DNA of 64,000 bases from Ancylomarina euxina (GTDB lineage: Bacteria > Bacteroidota > Bacteroidia > Bacteroidales > Marinifilaceae): NCBI RefSeq assembly GCF_003863355.1, contig NZ_QQWG01000019.1:1-64000 (forward strand), read 5' to 3'. Numbering within the stretch: the stretch's first letter is position 1; every line of letters begins with the position of its first letter. The notes below the pieces were generated by a model. The model was not told where the DNA came from. It searched no databases and saw nothing but the letters and a program-made list of their open reading frames with translations. Shown in pieces: positions 54,145 through 62,716 of the stretch. The translations under genes were made by a program, and so were the position numbers.

Positions 54145-54174
54145 AAGCGAAGCCCAATAGGCTTCGCTTTTTTG
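54145..54174 (+). terminator. Intrinsic terminator
   Basis: AAGCGAAGCC and GGCTTCGCTT form a 10-bp stem with a 5-nt loop, then a T tract. Confidence 0.85.
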
Positions 54175-54251
54175 GTATGCTTTTGTGTCCTTCAACTATA
54201 TAGATATATTCTATTTTATATCCGCTTTTTACTTTAATTTGTATGAATATA

Positions 54252-54280
54252 TTGTTTGCTTTCTAATTTTCATAAATTTG
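54252..54280 (+). promoter_or_regulatory. Bacteroidota housekeeping-type promoter
   Basis: TTG (54252-54254), 18 nt, then TAAATTTG (54273-54280), preceded by TTTTCA. Same spacing and flanks as at 25222 and 48932. It drives the TlpA-like gene at 54351. Confidence 0.7.
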
Positions 54281-54350
54281 GATGGATGTAAAATGCTATT
54301 AATAATAATAAGCCTGTCTAATCAAATAGAGAGATTATAAAACAAGAATT

Positions 54351-55076
54351 ATGAAATATTTAATTATTATTCTATTGTTAACATTAACTACAGGTGTTTA
54401 TGCACAGACAGAGTATTATACGACGGATGGTAAGAATAGGCTTTTGCAAGCTGATCTTGATAAAATAAGTACGAATCTGAAAACAAAATATTCTGAGGTA
54501 CTGGATAAAGAAATGTTTGTAAATATTAAGATTAAGGAAACGGAGAGAAAGGGTGATTCTATCATCCATAAAATAAGCTTTGATATAACAGACAAGAAAA
54601 CGACGGATAAATTCAAAAATAGTTTACTTGCTGATCTCAAAGGAAAGGAATTTTTAAAATTCAACTTAAGTTCTATAAATGGAGAAATGATTCGTTCCGA
54701 AAGTCTTAAAGGAAAACCGACTTTAATAAATTTCTGGTTCAAGGGCTGTGCGCCATGTATCGATGAAATGCCCATTCTAAATCAAATTTTTGAGACGTAT
54801 AAGTCTGAGTATAATTTTATATCGATTACATACGAGACGAAAAAGGATGTCAACCTATTCCTAAAGAAACATGCATTCGAGTTTAAGCATTTAGTTAATG
54901 CCAGAGCCTTTATAGATGAGTTGGGTATTCAATCCTATCCCTTGAATTTGTTTATAGATAGTAAAGGCATTTTAAGATTTGTTGAGGGAGGCATACCCTA
55001 TGAAGACGATGAAAAGGGCGGTATGCAAATGGGAAACGGACATCAATTTATTAAATTATTGAAATCCTTAGATTAA
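54351..55076 (+). CDS. TlpA-like thioredoxin-family protein
   Basis: A 241-residue periplasmic protein with a signal peptide (KYLIIILLLTLTTGVYA). The thioredoxin-like domain begins at about 105 with LKGKPTLINFWFKGCAPCID, giving a CxxC active site Cys-Ala-Pro-Cys and a preceding Trp-Phe pattern. The conserved cis-Pro region is near YPLNLFID. The N-terminal part (about 20-100) is a family-specific extension. Such proteins reduce or oxidise disulfides in periplasmic or cytochrome partners. A membrane protease-like gene follows 28 nt later and may be co-transcribed. Confidence 0.85.
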   Translation: MKYLIIILLLTLTTGVYAQTEYYTTDGKNRLLQADLDKISTNLKTKYSEVLDKEMFVNIKIKETERKGDSIIHKISFDITDKKTTDKFKNSLLADLKGKEFLKFNLSSINGEMIRSESLKGKPTLINFWFKGCAPCIDEMPILNQIFETYKSEYNFISITYETKKDVNLFLKKHAFEFKHLVNARAFIDELGIQSYPLNLFIDSKGILRFVEGGIPYEDDEKGGMQMGNGHQFIKLLKSLD

Positions 55077-55104
55077 TCTAAAAGAGAATTTAAGAATCAT
55101 CTAA

Positions 55105-55617
55105 ATGATCTTGACTATGTATCGATTTAAAAGAGTGTATATAAGTTGGACGAAACTCAATCCTTATAAGTTTATCCTCATTACAGGATTCGTAGCATTT
55201 CTGTCTAAATTATGGATTGTTCCTATATTATATCTATTTAGTATGGATGAAATAGGCGGAGTAGACTTTGATTTAAAGGGTGTCGTCGAATTGGTTTTTC
55301 TGGGAATAATATTTGCTCCCATCGTTGAAACATTTCTTTCTCAATATATTCCAATTGTTTTATTTCAAAAACTATTAAAAAGGAACGCTAATAGGGTTGG
55401 AATAGCAGTTTCGGTTATTTTATTTTCCTTATTGCACATAAACTACTCTATTGGATATGCTATTATGGTTGTACCGATTGGAGTCATTTTGGCATTAAGT
55501 TTCGTGATATTTGAGAAGAGAAAAGAATCGAGTTTCTGGATGACCACATTTCTTCATGCCTTTATAAATATGATTTCTTTAAGTTTTGTGATTATTGAAA
55601 AGTTGCTTGCATCCTAA
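55105..55617 (+). CDS. CPBP-family intramembrane protease-like protein with altered motif
   Basis: A 170-residue membrane protein with about five hydrophobic segments (for example FILITGFVAFLSKLWIV, AIMVVPIGVILALSFVIF). It has the CPBP/Rce1-like features at FAPIVETFLSQ, where the usual EExxxR motif reads ETxxxQ. The second conserved His is in SLLHINYSIGY and a later His in FLHAFINMISL. With the first Glu retained but the second replaced by Thr, activity is uncertain. A second ATG 12 nt later is a possible start. It follows the TlpA-like gene with a 28-nt gap. Confidence 0.65.
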   Translation: MILTMYRFKRVYISWTKLNPYKFILITGFVAFLSKLWIVPILYLFSMDEIGGVDFDLKGVVELVFLGIIFAPIVETFLSQYIPIVLFQKLLKRNANRVGIAVSVILFSLLHINYSIGYAIMVVPIGVILALSFVIFEKRKESSFWMTTFLHAFINMISLSFVIIEKLLAS

Positions 55618-55644
55618 ATTGAATATTAAACTATCCTTATTAAA

Positions 55645-57075
55645 ATGAAAAAATATATTTTCTTGGTTTTTATCATGCTATGTTTAGCAGGTTCTTCAAA
55701 AGTGTGGGCAGATAATGGTTCCACAAAATGGGAAGGCGCTTTATTGGTTCAAGGCTTCGAACTGAAGTTGGTTTTTAAATTCAATCAGGATACGTGTTTG
55801 CTTGGGGTCCCTGTTCAGGGAGTTGTGGATTATCCCTCATCAGAATGTCAGGTGATTGGCGATAGTATTCGTGTTTCCTATACGGGGATGTTGCAAGCTC
55901 AATTTGTTGGGGTGAAGCAAGCCGATACCCTTCTTGTTGGTAATTGGCTGCAATCGGGTAAAAGCTTTCCTTTGATCCTGAGAAGAAAGATCGAAAGTAA
56001 AAGACCGCAAAGCCCCAAGCTGCCTTTGCCCTATAAGCAAGAGGAAGTTTCCTATTTCAATCATGATAAAAGTATTCGTATTACTGGGACCTTAACGCTT
56101 CCAGAAAAAGGCAATAATCATCCGGTTGCGATTCTGATTTCAGGCAGTGGACAGCAAGATAGAGATGAAAGTATCATGGGGCATAAGCCCTTTTTGGTTA
56201 TCGCTGATTATCTGACTCGACAAGGGATTGCCGTATTGCGAGTAGACGATAGAGGTGTAGGAGCTACAACGGGTATGGAATCATTGAAGAAAGCGACATC
56301 CTATGATTTTGCCTTGGATGTTGTTGCGGGTATTAAATACCTGCAGAGTAGAAGCGACATTGATCAGCAGAAAATTGGTCTGATTGGACACAGCGAAGGT
56401 GGCTTGATTGCTTCAATTATAGGTTCAAAACGAAATGATTTGGCCTTTATCGTATCCTTGGCTGGTGTAGGAGTTTCGGGAAATAGATTGATGAGCTCTC
56501 AAATAAAGACGGCATTAGTCAGAACATTGCCCACTAAATCAGTCGATAGTATTGTCTCTTTTGAAAAGAGAGCCATGAATATCATCATCCATCAAGAAGA
56601 TGATCGATTGGCCGAGGTAAGTATTAGTCAGGCAATAATTGGTCCCTGGTTGGAAGGTCAGGACGCGTCCGTCAAAGAATATTTTGGAATGAAGACCGTA
56701 GATGGTTTTCAAACCCTTGACACAAAACCCATTTTAGCTCGTTATAAGATGATGATGATCCCCTGGTTTAGATACTTTATAGCTTATCAGCCTGATGAAT
56801 TTCTACCGAAAGTGAAAGCACCTTTTTTAGTTCTGAACGGAGAAAAGGATACTCAGGTATTAGCAGATTTAAACACATTGGGTTTTAAACGAATTTTTGA
56901 TGCTTGTGGAAAAACCAATTACAAAATCAAAACTTACCCAAATCTCAATCATTTCTTTCAGCATTGTGAAACCGGTTATATCGACGAGGTTGAGGCCATT
57001 GAAGAAACCATCTCAGAAGAGGTTTTGAATGATATGTCGGTTTGGATTGAGGAGCAGCTAGGTAAAAAGAATTAA
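55645..57075 (+). CDS. Secreted alpha/beta hydrolase with N-terminal beta domain
   Basis: A 476-residue protein with signal peptide (YIFLVFIMLCLAGSSKVWA). An N-terminal beta domain (about 25-120) resembles the accessory domain of Bacteroidota alpha/beta hydrolases. The hydrolase core (about 140-470) has the oxyanion region VAILISGSGQQDRDES, the nucleophile elbow GHSEGGL (Ser within GxSxG), the acid region FLVLNGEKDTQV, and a catalytic His in PNLNHFFQHCE. It is likely an esterase or peptidase/acyl hydrolase of unknown substrate. It starts 27 nt after the CPBP-like gene, so may belong to the same operon. Confidence 0.85.
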   Translation: MKKYIFLVFIMLCLAGSSKVWADNGSTKWEGALLVQGFELKLVFKFNQDTCLLGVPVQGVVDYPSSECQVIGDSIRVSYTGMLQAQFVGVKQADTLLVGNWLQSGKSFPLILRRKIESKRPQSPKLPLPYKQEEVSYFNHDKSIRITGTLTLPEKGNNHPVAILISGSGQQDRDESIMGHKPFLVIADYLTRQGIAVLRVDDRGVGATTGMESLKKATSYDFALDVVAGIKYLQSRSDIDQQKIGLIGHSEGGLIASIIGSKRNDLAFIVSLAGVGVSGNRLMSSQIKTALVRTLPTKSVDSIVSFEKRAMNIIIHQEDDRLAEVSISQAIIGPWLEGQDASVKEYFGMKTVDGFQTLDTKPILARYKMMMIPWFRYFIAYQPDEFLPKVKAPFLVLNGEKDTQVLADLNTLGFKRIFDACGKTNYKIKTYPNLNHFFQHCETGYIDEVEAIEETISEEVLNDMSVWIEEQLGKKN

Positions 57076-57153
57076 GAGTGAACAATTCGTTTGATGTTGA
57101 GTGCTAATTTGTAAGAAATCTCAACCAGACTATTAAAAACTAAATAGAAAATT

Positions 57154-57429
57154 ATGAAAACATTAGCCAAAAGTTTATTTTTTATCATTGTCTCATTTAA
57201 TTTGACTTCTTGCATGGTACAGAAGCCAATCTCGGCAGCTGCACCAGAGAACAATAAGACCTATGAGATAGAATATTTATTTGAGCATGACGGTTGTAAA
57301 ATGTATCGTTTTAAGGATGGTGCTTCCTATATCTATTTTTCCAACTGTAATAATGATGTGACTCATGTTGTTAACGATTCAGTACAAGTTAGAGTGATTG
57401 ACAAATCAAAGGGGCAACTATCGAAATAA
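57154..57429 (+). CDS. DUF4884-like small lipoprotein
   Basis: A 91-residue lipoprotein (signal KSLFFIIVSFNLTSC, lipidated Cys at about 20). The mature part reads YEIEYLFEHDGCKMYRFKDG, then ASYIYFSNC, the pattern of DUF4884 domains: a short strand-turn-strand core with HDGCKMYRF and IYFSNC. These are small Bacteroidota envelope proteins, unknown in function. It stands between the hydrolase and a membrane protein with gaps near 80 nt on both sides. Confidence 0.7.
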   Translation: MKTLAKSLFFIIVSFNLTSCMVQKPISAAAPENNKTYEIEYLFEHDGCKMYRFKDGASYIYFSNCNNDVTHVVNDSVQVRVIDKSKGQLSK

Positions 57430-57505
57430 TAATCGTGATAAACGATGGAGCCAATAAAATGTGATGACACATTCAGCTCTAAATTATCTTTGAATTTAAT
57501 CATAA

Positions 57506-58234
57506 ATGGAACGAAAACTTTTTACTGAGAAACAGATTAATACATCAACCTTTTTGGGTGGTCCGATACCATCGGGTCTATTAATTTGTAAAAACTATAT
57601 GGTTATGGGTAAAGCCCGATCAGCTTACTTTACCATTCTATTCACGCTTCTTTTTACAGTCATTTTCTTTTATGGTTTAATGCAGGTTCCTGAAGCAATA
57701 ATGGATAAGATACCCAATCTTGTATTTACGGCTTTTTATGCTCTTATTGCAGCTATCGTTTATAGGTTCTTGTTGCACAAGGATGTGACTCAAGCATTTG
57801 AAAATGGAGCCGATAAGGGATCGAACTGGACAGTTGCCGGGGCGACAGTTCTAGGGATGGTATTGAATGTGGGAATTATCTTCCTGTTGGCTTTAAGTCA
57901 GCCCTATTACGAATGTAATTATATTGATGTGAATGGGAACGAACTCTATTATGAACAAGCTGAAGTATCAATAGAATCCCTTGACAAACTGTCTGAACAA
58001 TTGGTGAATTTGGGCTTTTTTGATCAAGACTATGGCAATATTGTCAAATTAGAAAAGATAAGTGATGCCTATCAGATTACCATACTCATTGATGAAAAGT
58101 ATTGGTCTGATCGCGACTTAATAAACGATTTAGTGAGTTTTAAACTTTTTATGCAAGTGGAGTTTGGTCAAGAAACATTTCTTCAACTTGAGGCGGCATC
58201 TTTGTCTGGAAATGTGAAGCATAAGCATTTATAA
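57506..58234 (+). CDS. Membrane protein with C-terminal soluble domain, unknown function
   Basis: A 242-residue protein with three hydrophobic helices (about 40-62, 70-92 and 110-132; YFTILFTLLFTVIFFYGLM is the first). A cytoplasmic or periplasmic C-terminal domain of about 100 residues follows (VNGNELYYEQAEVSIESLDK, LVNLGFFDQDYGNIVKLEKI). The N-terminus begins with conserved-looking FLGGPIPSGLLICKNYMVMG, similar to regions found in Bacteroidota four-helix proteins, but no family is named. It is followed by a GNAT gene after 57 nt. Confidence 0.62.
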   Translation: MERKLFTEKQINTSTFLGGPIPSGLLICKNYMVMGKARSAYFTILFTLLFTVIFFYGLMQVPEAIMDKIPNLVFTAFYALIAAIVYRFLLHKDVTQAFENGADKGSNWTVAGATVLGMVLNVGIIFLLALSQPYYECNYIDVNGNELYYEQAEVSIESLDKLSEQLVNLGFFDQDYGNIVKLEKISDAYQITILIDEKYWSDRDLINDLVSFKLFMQVEFGQETFLQLEAASLSGNVKHKHL

Positions 58235-58291
58235 ATTGAATAAGGTTTAAAATTATAGGGTCTATACAATTAAGCTTAATAGATAATAAGG

Positions 58292-58762
58292 ATGAAAAAA
58301 ATGTTAGTATATAGAGATATTACATTTAAAGAAATTTTGCTTATCAAAGAACTTTGGGAACGAAACAGAGATTACCATCAACAAATTTCAAAATCATTCG
58401 GAAATCTTTATAAAGAACTGATATTTGAAGATAGAATGATTGGATTTGCTGGTCTGGATAAAGATAGAATTAAGATGACACTTGTAGAAGATGTCTTGAG
58501 TGATGAGTCTGTAGCTTATTGTATTTCAGTGCGGAATGAGATGTGTGGGGAAGTGCAAACCCTACATGTTATTGAAGAATACCGTGGGTGTGGAATAGGT
58601 AAGTCACTTATGCTTGATCATATGATGTGGTTTAAAAAGAATGATTGTAATGATGTTAAGCTTAACGTTTCTTGTGAAAATAAAAACACGATTGCTTTTT
58701 ATGAGGCTTTGGGTTTTAGATCGAATACAATTGAAATGTGTCTCATGAGTCCAGAATCTTAA
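58292..58762 (+). CDS. GNAT-family N-acetyltransferase
   Basis: A 156-residue protein with GNAT motif A: VEDVLS-type strand, then VQTLHVIEEYRGCGIGKSLMLD (acetyl-CoA loop R.xxGxG at about 99-106) and the C-terminal motif B ENKNTIAFYEALGFRSNTI. It should transfer an acetyl group from acetyl-CoA to a small molecule or protein N-terminus. The N-terminal half carries no clue to the substrate. It lies directly before a decayed membrane-protein gene. Confidence 0.88.
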   Translation: MKKMLVYRDITFKEILLIKELWERNRDYHQQISKSFGNLYKELIFEDRMIGFAGLDKDRIKMTLVEDVLSDESVAYCISVRNEMCGEVQTLHVIEEYRGCGIGKSLMLDHMMWFKKNDCNDVKLNVSCENKNTIAFYEALGFRSNTIEMCLMSPES

Positions 58763-58934
58763 AGTGAAAAGACACCAGCGGATATCATCCTAAAAATGGA
58801 AGTTCAGATATAAAGTAGATAACTTTTAATAATTTATTAATGGACGAAATATAGAAACTCAAGCACCTTGATACTTTGACTTACTTACTTAATGGGCTTA
58901 CAGAACCTAACGGGATACCTATTTATTACAAGCA
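58763..58934. other. Short intergenic stretch before the pseudogene
   Basis: No gene supported. It may include the promoter of the now-broken membrane-protein gene. Confidence 0.3.
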
Positions 58935-59204
58935 ATGAAGAAATAAAAACAGTTGAATATACGTTTGTGCCTGTTGATTGTATTTACGTATTGGTACTTG
59001 TATAAGTTTCATAAAGAAACCAATTGGGCTAGAATCCTTGTGATAACCGCATCAATTCTATCACTACTTAACCTGTTTGGTATATTTGTATAAGGCCCTT
59101 TACTCCAGTTTGTTTTGATTGTAGAAGCAGCCTTAGGTGCTTCTTTATTATATTGGTTGAGTACAGAATCCGTTAGAATATATTTCAGAACCAATAAGCT
59201 TTAG
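58935..59204 (+). pseudogene. Small membrane protein gene with two in-frame TAA codons
   Basis: From ATG 58935 the frame reads MKK, TAA (58944-58946), then KQLNIRLCLLIVFTYWYLYK, WARILVITASILSLLNLFGIFV, TAA (59091-59093), GPLLQFVLIVEAALGASLLY, and ends ESVRIYFRTNKL with TAG at 59202-59204 (90 codons). The three blocks look like one protein of about 85 residues with three or four transmembrane helices, of the small DoxX-like or similar type. Neither stop is at a domain edge. Both would need only one base change from a sense codon. Confidence 0.72.
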
Positions 59205-59206
59205 AT

Positions 59207-59806
59207 ATGAAAGAAGAAAAAGAAGAGAGTTTGCTTAAACAGATTTTACAATCTCCATCTTATTGTTATACAGACAATTACCCCAAACGTGATATGTGGA
59301 AAGAGATTGCCAAATTGTATCATGGGGAATTTAAGATCAAATTCAATTCAGGTTGTGAGCTAGAGATTCATCAAATAACGATCCCATATAAAAAATGGAT
59401 CATCCATATTTCTGTTTCAGATACCAGACCTATGAAGTTTCAAATGGATTTTAAATCAAGATTGGATTTTGATTTGCTTCTTAGCTGGGAGGATTTTATT
59501 GAAAGGATTCTTAAGAAATTTGGAGAACCTGAAATTGAAATCGATTCCTATGACTTTGACAAGCGTTACTTGATCAAAAGTTCTAAGCCAGATCTTCTTA
59601 AAAGATTATTAACAAAAGAGATTCAAGAGGCCTTTTTAGAGAACAATATCTATTCTGTTGCCTATAAAACCAATTCTGAAACTCAAAAAGCTGAATGGTT
59701 GTCTGTTATTCAAAGGAAAGTGGGTGATAAAGACTTTATCATGGGATTAATCAATCTGCATATGCTTATTCTTGATAGCCTAAATGATTTGAAAATAATA
59801 AACTAA
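59207..59806 (+). CDS. Cytoplasmic protein of unknown function
   Basis: A 199-residue soluble protein, with no signal peptide or membrane segment. The first half has mixed strands (EIHQITIPYKKWIIHISVSD), the middle holds SRLDFDLLLSWEDFIERILK, and the C-terminal half has DFDKRYLIKSSKPDLLKRLL and a long helix (MGLINLHMLILDSLNDLKII). A loose resemblance to the C-terminal part of DUF3137-type proteins (DFDKRYLIKS) was noted but is too weak for a call. It starts 3 nt after the pseudogene stop and may have been co-expressed with it. Confidence 0.6.
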   Translation: MKEEKEESLLKQILQSPSYCYTDNYPKRDMWKEIAKLYHGEFKIKFNSGCELEIHQITIPYKKWIIHISVSDTRPMKFQMDFKSRLDFDLLLSWEDFIERILKKFGEPEIEIDSYDFDKRYLIKSSKPDLLKRLLTKEIQEAFLENNIYSVAYKTNSETQKAEWLSVIQRKVGDKDFIMGLINLHMLILDSLNDLKIIN

Positions 59807-60150
59807 TATCCGATATAAATACTTCTATACGAGAGATCAGTTAAAAGAAAGTCAAAGCATCAGTTGTGATTTTTTTAGTTTTAGAACATTTCTTATTCAA
59901 TCAAACACCTACTTTATAGACTAAGCTTCGTAAAATAATCATGACTTACTCAAAGTTTTGAGCATTGCTTTTAATTCAGATGTATAAAACCTCTCATATT
60001 CATCTACGTTTTTGGGAGAAGTCGATAATTGTTATACTTTCGCAGGCTGAAAATAAAAGCTTAAAGCTTTGAAGAAAGCTTAATCTCACAGACTTATAAA
60101 GGTGATGATGGGATCAGCTTTTGTGACCATTAAAAATAAATTGGATATAG
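59807..60150. other. Intergenic stretch of 344 nt
   Basis: No gene supported. The last part should hold the promoter of the HAD gene at 60151. An inverted pairing of AAAGCTT(60059) with AAGCTTTG was seen but is short and of doubtful meaning. Confidence 0.35.
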
Positions 60151-60954
60151 ATGAAATATAAAATGCTAGTGCTTGATCTTGATGACACGCTTTTGCGTGA
60201 TGATCACAGCATATCAGATAGAAATAAAGAGATGCTGATGAAAGCACAGGAGCAAGGTGTTTATGTTGTTTTGGCATCAGGACGTCCAACGCCTGCAATG
60301 CTTCAATATGCCGAGCAGCTTGATTTGAAAAAGTATGGCTCATATATCATCTCTTACAATGGGGCGGTTATCACGGATCTGACTAAGCAGGCAAATATTT
60401 TTGAGCAAAGCCTTTCCAAAGAGCAAATTCACAGTTTGCATGATTTTAGTATGGCGAATAATGTGGATATCATCACCTATACTTCGGATAGCATCATCAG
60501 TGAATCCTGCTCGGAATATATCGATGTAGAGATTGAGCTCACTCAGATGAAGTTTAATAAAGTGAAGTGCTTTAAAACTGCTGTAACCGAGTCAGCTGTA
60601 AAATGCCTCCTTTTACAGGAGCCAGAATACTTAAAAACAGTTGAAGCCAAATTGAAGAAAGAGAAACCCAATGAGAGTGTAGCCCTTTCGAAACCTTTCT
60701 TTTTGGAGGTTATGCCTCACGGGATTGATAAGGCGGCAAGCATTGCTCGTTTGGCGCAGAAGCTAGGCATTAGCCGCGAGGAGATTATCGCAGTAGGCAA
60801 TGCGGGCAACGATTTAACAATGGTTGAATATGCTGGTTTGGGCGTTTGGGTGGATAATGTGACTCCTGAACTGCGTGATCGTGCTGATGTTATTGTGGCT
60901 TCCAATAATAATCATGGGGTTGCAGAGGTGGTCGAAAAATATATTATGAATTAA
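60151..60954 (+). CDS. Cof-type HAD-superfamily phosphatase
   Basis: A 267-residue protein with all HAD motifs: motif I MLVLDLDDTLLRDD (nucleophile Asp10 and acid Asp12), motif II in VVLASGRPTP, motif III Lys near GIDKAASIARL (about 193) and motif IV GNAGNDLTMVEYAG. The large C2B-type cap domain (about 80-185) identifies the Cof/YidA group, which dephosphorylates small phosphorylated metabolites such as sugar phosphates or cofactor precursors. Monocistronic, with its own terminator. Substrate unknown. Confidence 0.93.
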   Translation: MKYKMLVLDLDDTLLRDDHSISDRNKEMLMKAQEQGVYVVLASGRPTPAMLQYAEQLDLKKYGSYIISYNGAVITDLTKQANIFEQSLSKEQIHSLHDFSMANNVDIITYTSDSIISESCSEYIDVEIELTQMKFNKVKCFKTAVTESAVKCLLLQEPEYLKTVEAKLKKEKPNESVALSKPFFLEVMPHGIDKAASIARLAQKLGISREEIIAVGNAGNDLTMVEYAGLGVWVDNVTPELRDRADVIVASNNNHGVAEVVEKYIMN

Positions 60955-60979
60955 CAGAAACCATTCCTAAAAGAATAAC

Positions 60980-61012
60980 AAAAGCGAAACCATTGAGGTT
61001 TCGCTTTTTTTG
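60980..61012 (+). terminator. Intrinsic terminator after the HAD gene
   Basis: AAAGCGAAACC and GGTTTCGCTTT form an 11-bp stem with a roughly 6-nt loop, then T residues. Confidence 0.85.
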
Positions 61013-61245
61013 AATAATAGAAGAAGTAGACTTGATGCGAAGAGCTTGTTCATTATCTGTCCGATAGCGTGATTCTTATTGTAGTTTACCATCAGAAATT
61101 TCTGATAAAAGACAGCTTTCGTTTTTTTTAAGTCCCAAGTGTTATTTCGTGTGTATAGCTCTTGTTTTTTGATGCCAGATTAGTATGTTTTTAGCTTGAA
61201 ATTCAGTAAATTGATAGATAATGTAATTTGTTAGGAGGGACTCAT

Positions 61246-61575
61246 ATGAGGAAACAAAAACAAAATATTAAAGATCAAGATATACGGGAACCTGACTATT
61301 GGAGAACGCCTCTGGATATTGATAAACAAGTGATTCAAAAGGGGCAGGTAAATATTATTAAAGATCGCTGTAAAGCTTGTAATTTTTGCATCGAATTCTG
61401 CCCCAATAATGTTCTGGCAATTTCTGAAGAATTTAATGCCAAGGGTTATCATCCCCCCTGTGTCTCAAAGCAGGACAATTGTGTTGCCTGTAAATTGTGT
61501 GAGCTTATTTGTCCTGAATTTGCGATCTATATTACCGAAGAAAACAACTTAAATACCGATGAAGATGAGCCATGA
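61246..61575 (+). CDS. korD: Ferredoxin-type subunit of 2-oxoacid:acceptor oxidoreductase (KorD)
   Basis: The ATG at 61246 is chosen for its ribosome-binding site (TAGGAGGG at 61232-61239). A TTG 18 nt upstream is unlikely. The 109-residue protein has two 4Fe-4S motifs: CKACNFCIEFCP near 46 and CVACKLCELICP near 82. It accepts electrons from the oxidative decarboxylation of a 2-oxoacid. The stop overlaps the start of the alpha subunit by 17 nt, indicating translational coupling. Together with the next three genes it forms a kor operon. Confidence 0.9.
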   Translation: MRKQKQNIKDQDIREPDYWRTPLDIDKQVIQKGQVNIIKDRCKACNFCIEFCPNNVLAISEEFNAKGYHPPCVSKQDNCVACKLCELICPEFAIYITEENNLNTDEDEP

Positions 61576-62716
61576 TCCAGCCATACGAACAGGAGAACAT
61601 TTTTTAAATGGAGATGAAGCATGTGCAGAAGGTGCATTGGCCTGTGGCTGTCGTTTTTTTGCAGGTTATCCCATTACGCCGGCAACTGAGATTGCTGAAA
61701 CCATGTCGAGGAGGCTGCCTGAAGTTGGCGGTGTCTATATTCAAATGGAAGACGAGCTAGCTTCGATGAATGCTATTTTGGGTGCTTCCAGCGCCGGGGT
61801 AAAAGCGATGACATCAACTTCAGGACCAGGCTTTAGTTTGATGATGGAAAATATTGGACTTGGTATCATGATGGAAATACCATGTGTTGTGGTGAATATT
61901 CAAAGAGGCGGACCCAGCACGGGTTTACCTACTATGGTTGGGCAACAGGATATGATGCAGGCCAGATGGGGGTCACATGGCGATTACGAAATGATTGCCC
62001 TTTGCCCTTGGAGTCCACAAGAAATGTTTGATTTTGCAATCAGAGCCTTTAATTTATCTGAGAAGTACCGTATCCCCGTATTAATTATGGCTGATGAGGT
62101 GGTCGGTCATATGACTGAAAAAGTTGTTATCCCCCCAAAGGAGGAAATAATAAGATTATACCGAAAAAAACCACAGGTTCCTTCCAATGAGTATATCATG
62201 TACGAAACAAATGGCAGTTTAGTACCGCCCATGGCAAATGCTGGGGATGGATATAAAGTGATTACAACCGGATTGACCCATAATGAACAGGGATACCCTG
62301 ATATGACTGCTGAGGCTCATGAAAAACTGATAACACGCCTCTGCAATAAAATCTTATTAAATAAAGCGGATATAGTTGAAGTCGAAGAACGGGAACTCTC
62401 TGATGCCGAAGTTGTGGTTGTAGCTTATGGATCTCCGGCACGTTCGGCTGTATTGGCAATTAAAAAGGCACGTGAACAAGGAATTAAAGCCGGTTTATTA
62501 AGACTCAGAACGGTTTGGCCATTTCCTGAGGCAGAAATACTAAAACTGGCTAAGCAGGCGAAAACGATTATTGTACCCGAAATTAATAAGGGGCAAATTG
62601 TGAGGGAAATAGAGCGATGTGCAAAAGGAAACTGTGAAGTTATTCTAATTTCGAAATTGGCTCTTATTCATACACCTGATGAAATTTTAGAGGTCATTAA
62701 AAACAGGAGATTATGA
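61559..62716 (+). CDS. korA: 2-oxoacid:acceptor oxidoreductase alpha subunit (KorA)
   Basis: A 385-residue protein with the pyruvate:ferredoxin oxidoreductase alpha-type core: GDEACAEGALACGCRFFAGYPITPATEI at the start, EDELASMNAILGASSAGVKAM and MTSTSGPGFSLMMENIG. It has the second domain at about 290-385 (VVVAYGSPARSAVLAIKKA). It forms the TPP-dependent decarboxylase with the beta subunit and transfers electrons to ferredoxin, with CoA as acceptor. The substrate is most likely 2-oxoglutarate by gene order, but pyruvate or branched-chain 2-oxoacids cannot be excluded. The next gene overlaps by 4 nt. Confidence 0.93.
   Translation: MKMSHDPAIRTGEHFLNGDEACAEGALACGCRFFAGYPITPATEIAETMSRRLPEVGGVYIQMEDELASMNAILGASSAGVKAMTSTSGPGFSLMMENIGLGIMMEIPCVVVNIQRGGPSTGLPTMVGQQDMMQARWGSHGDYEMIALCPWSPQEMFDFAIRAFNLSEKYRIPVLIMADEVVGHMTEKVVIPPKEEIIRLYRKKPQVPSNEYIMYETNGSLVPPMANAGDGYKVITTGLTHNEQGYPDMTAEAHEKLITRLCNKILLNKADIVEVEERELSDAEVVVVAYGSPARSAVLAIKKAREQGIKAGLLRLRTVWPFPEAEILKLAKQAKTIIVPEINKGQIVREIERCAKGNCEVILISKLALIHTPDEILEVIKNRRL

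Noticed and set aside
16727-59093. Idea that TAA is recoded as a sense codon in this genome
   Set aside because: TAA ends many intact genes in the window (for example those stopping at 942, 13830 and 60954), so global recoding is excluded. Local mutation is the simpler explanation.
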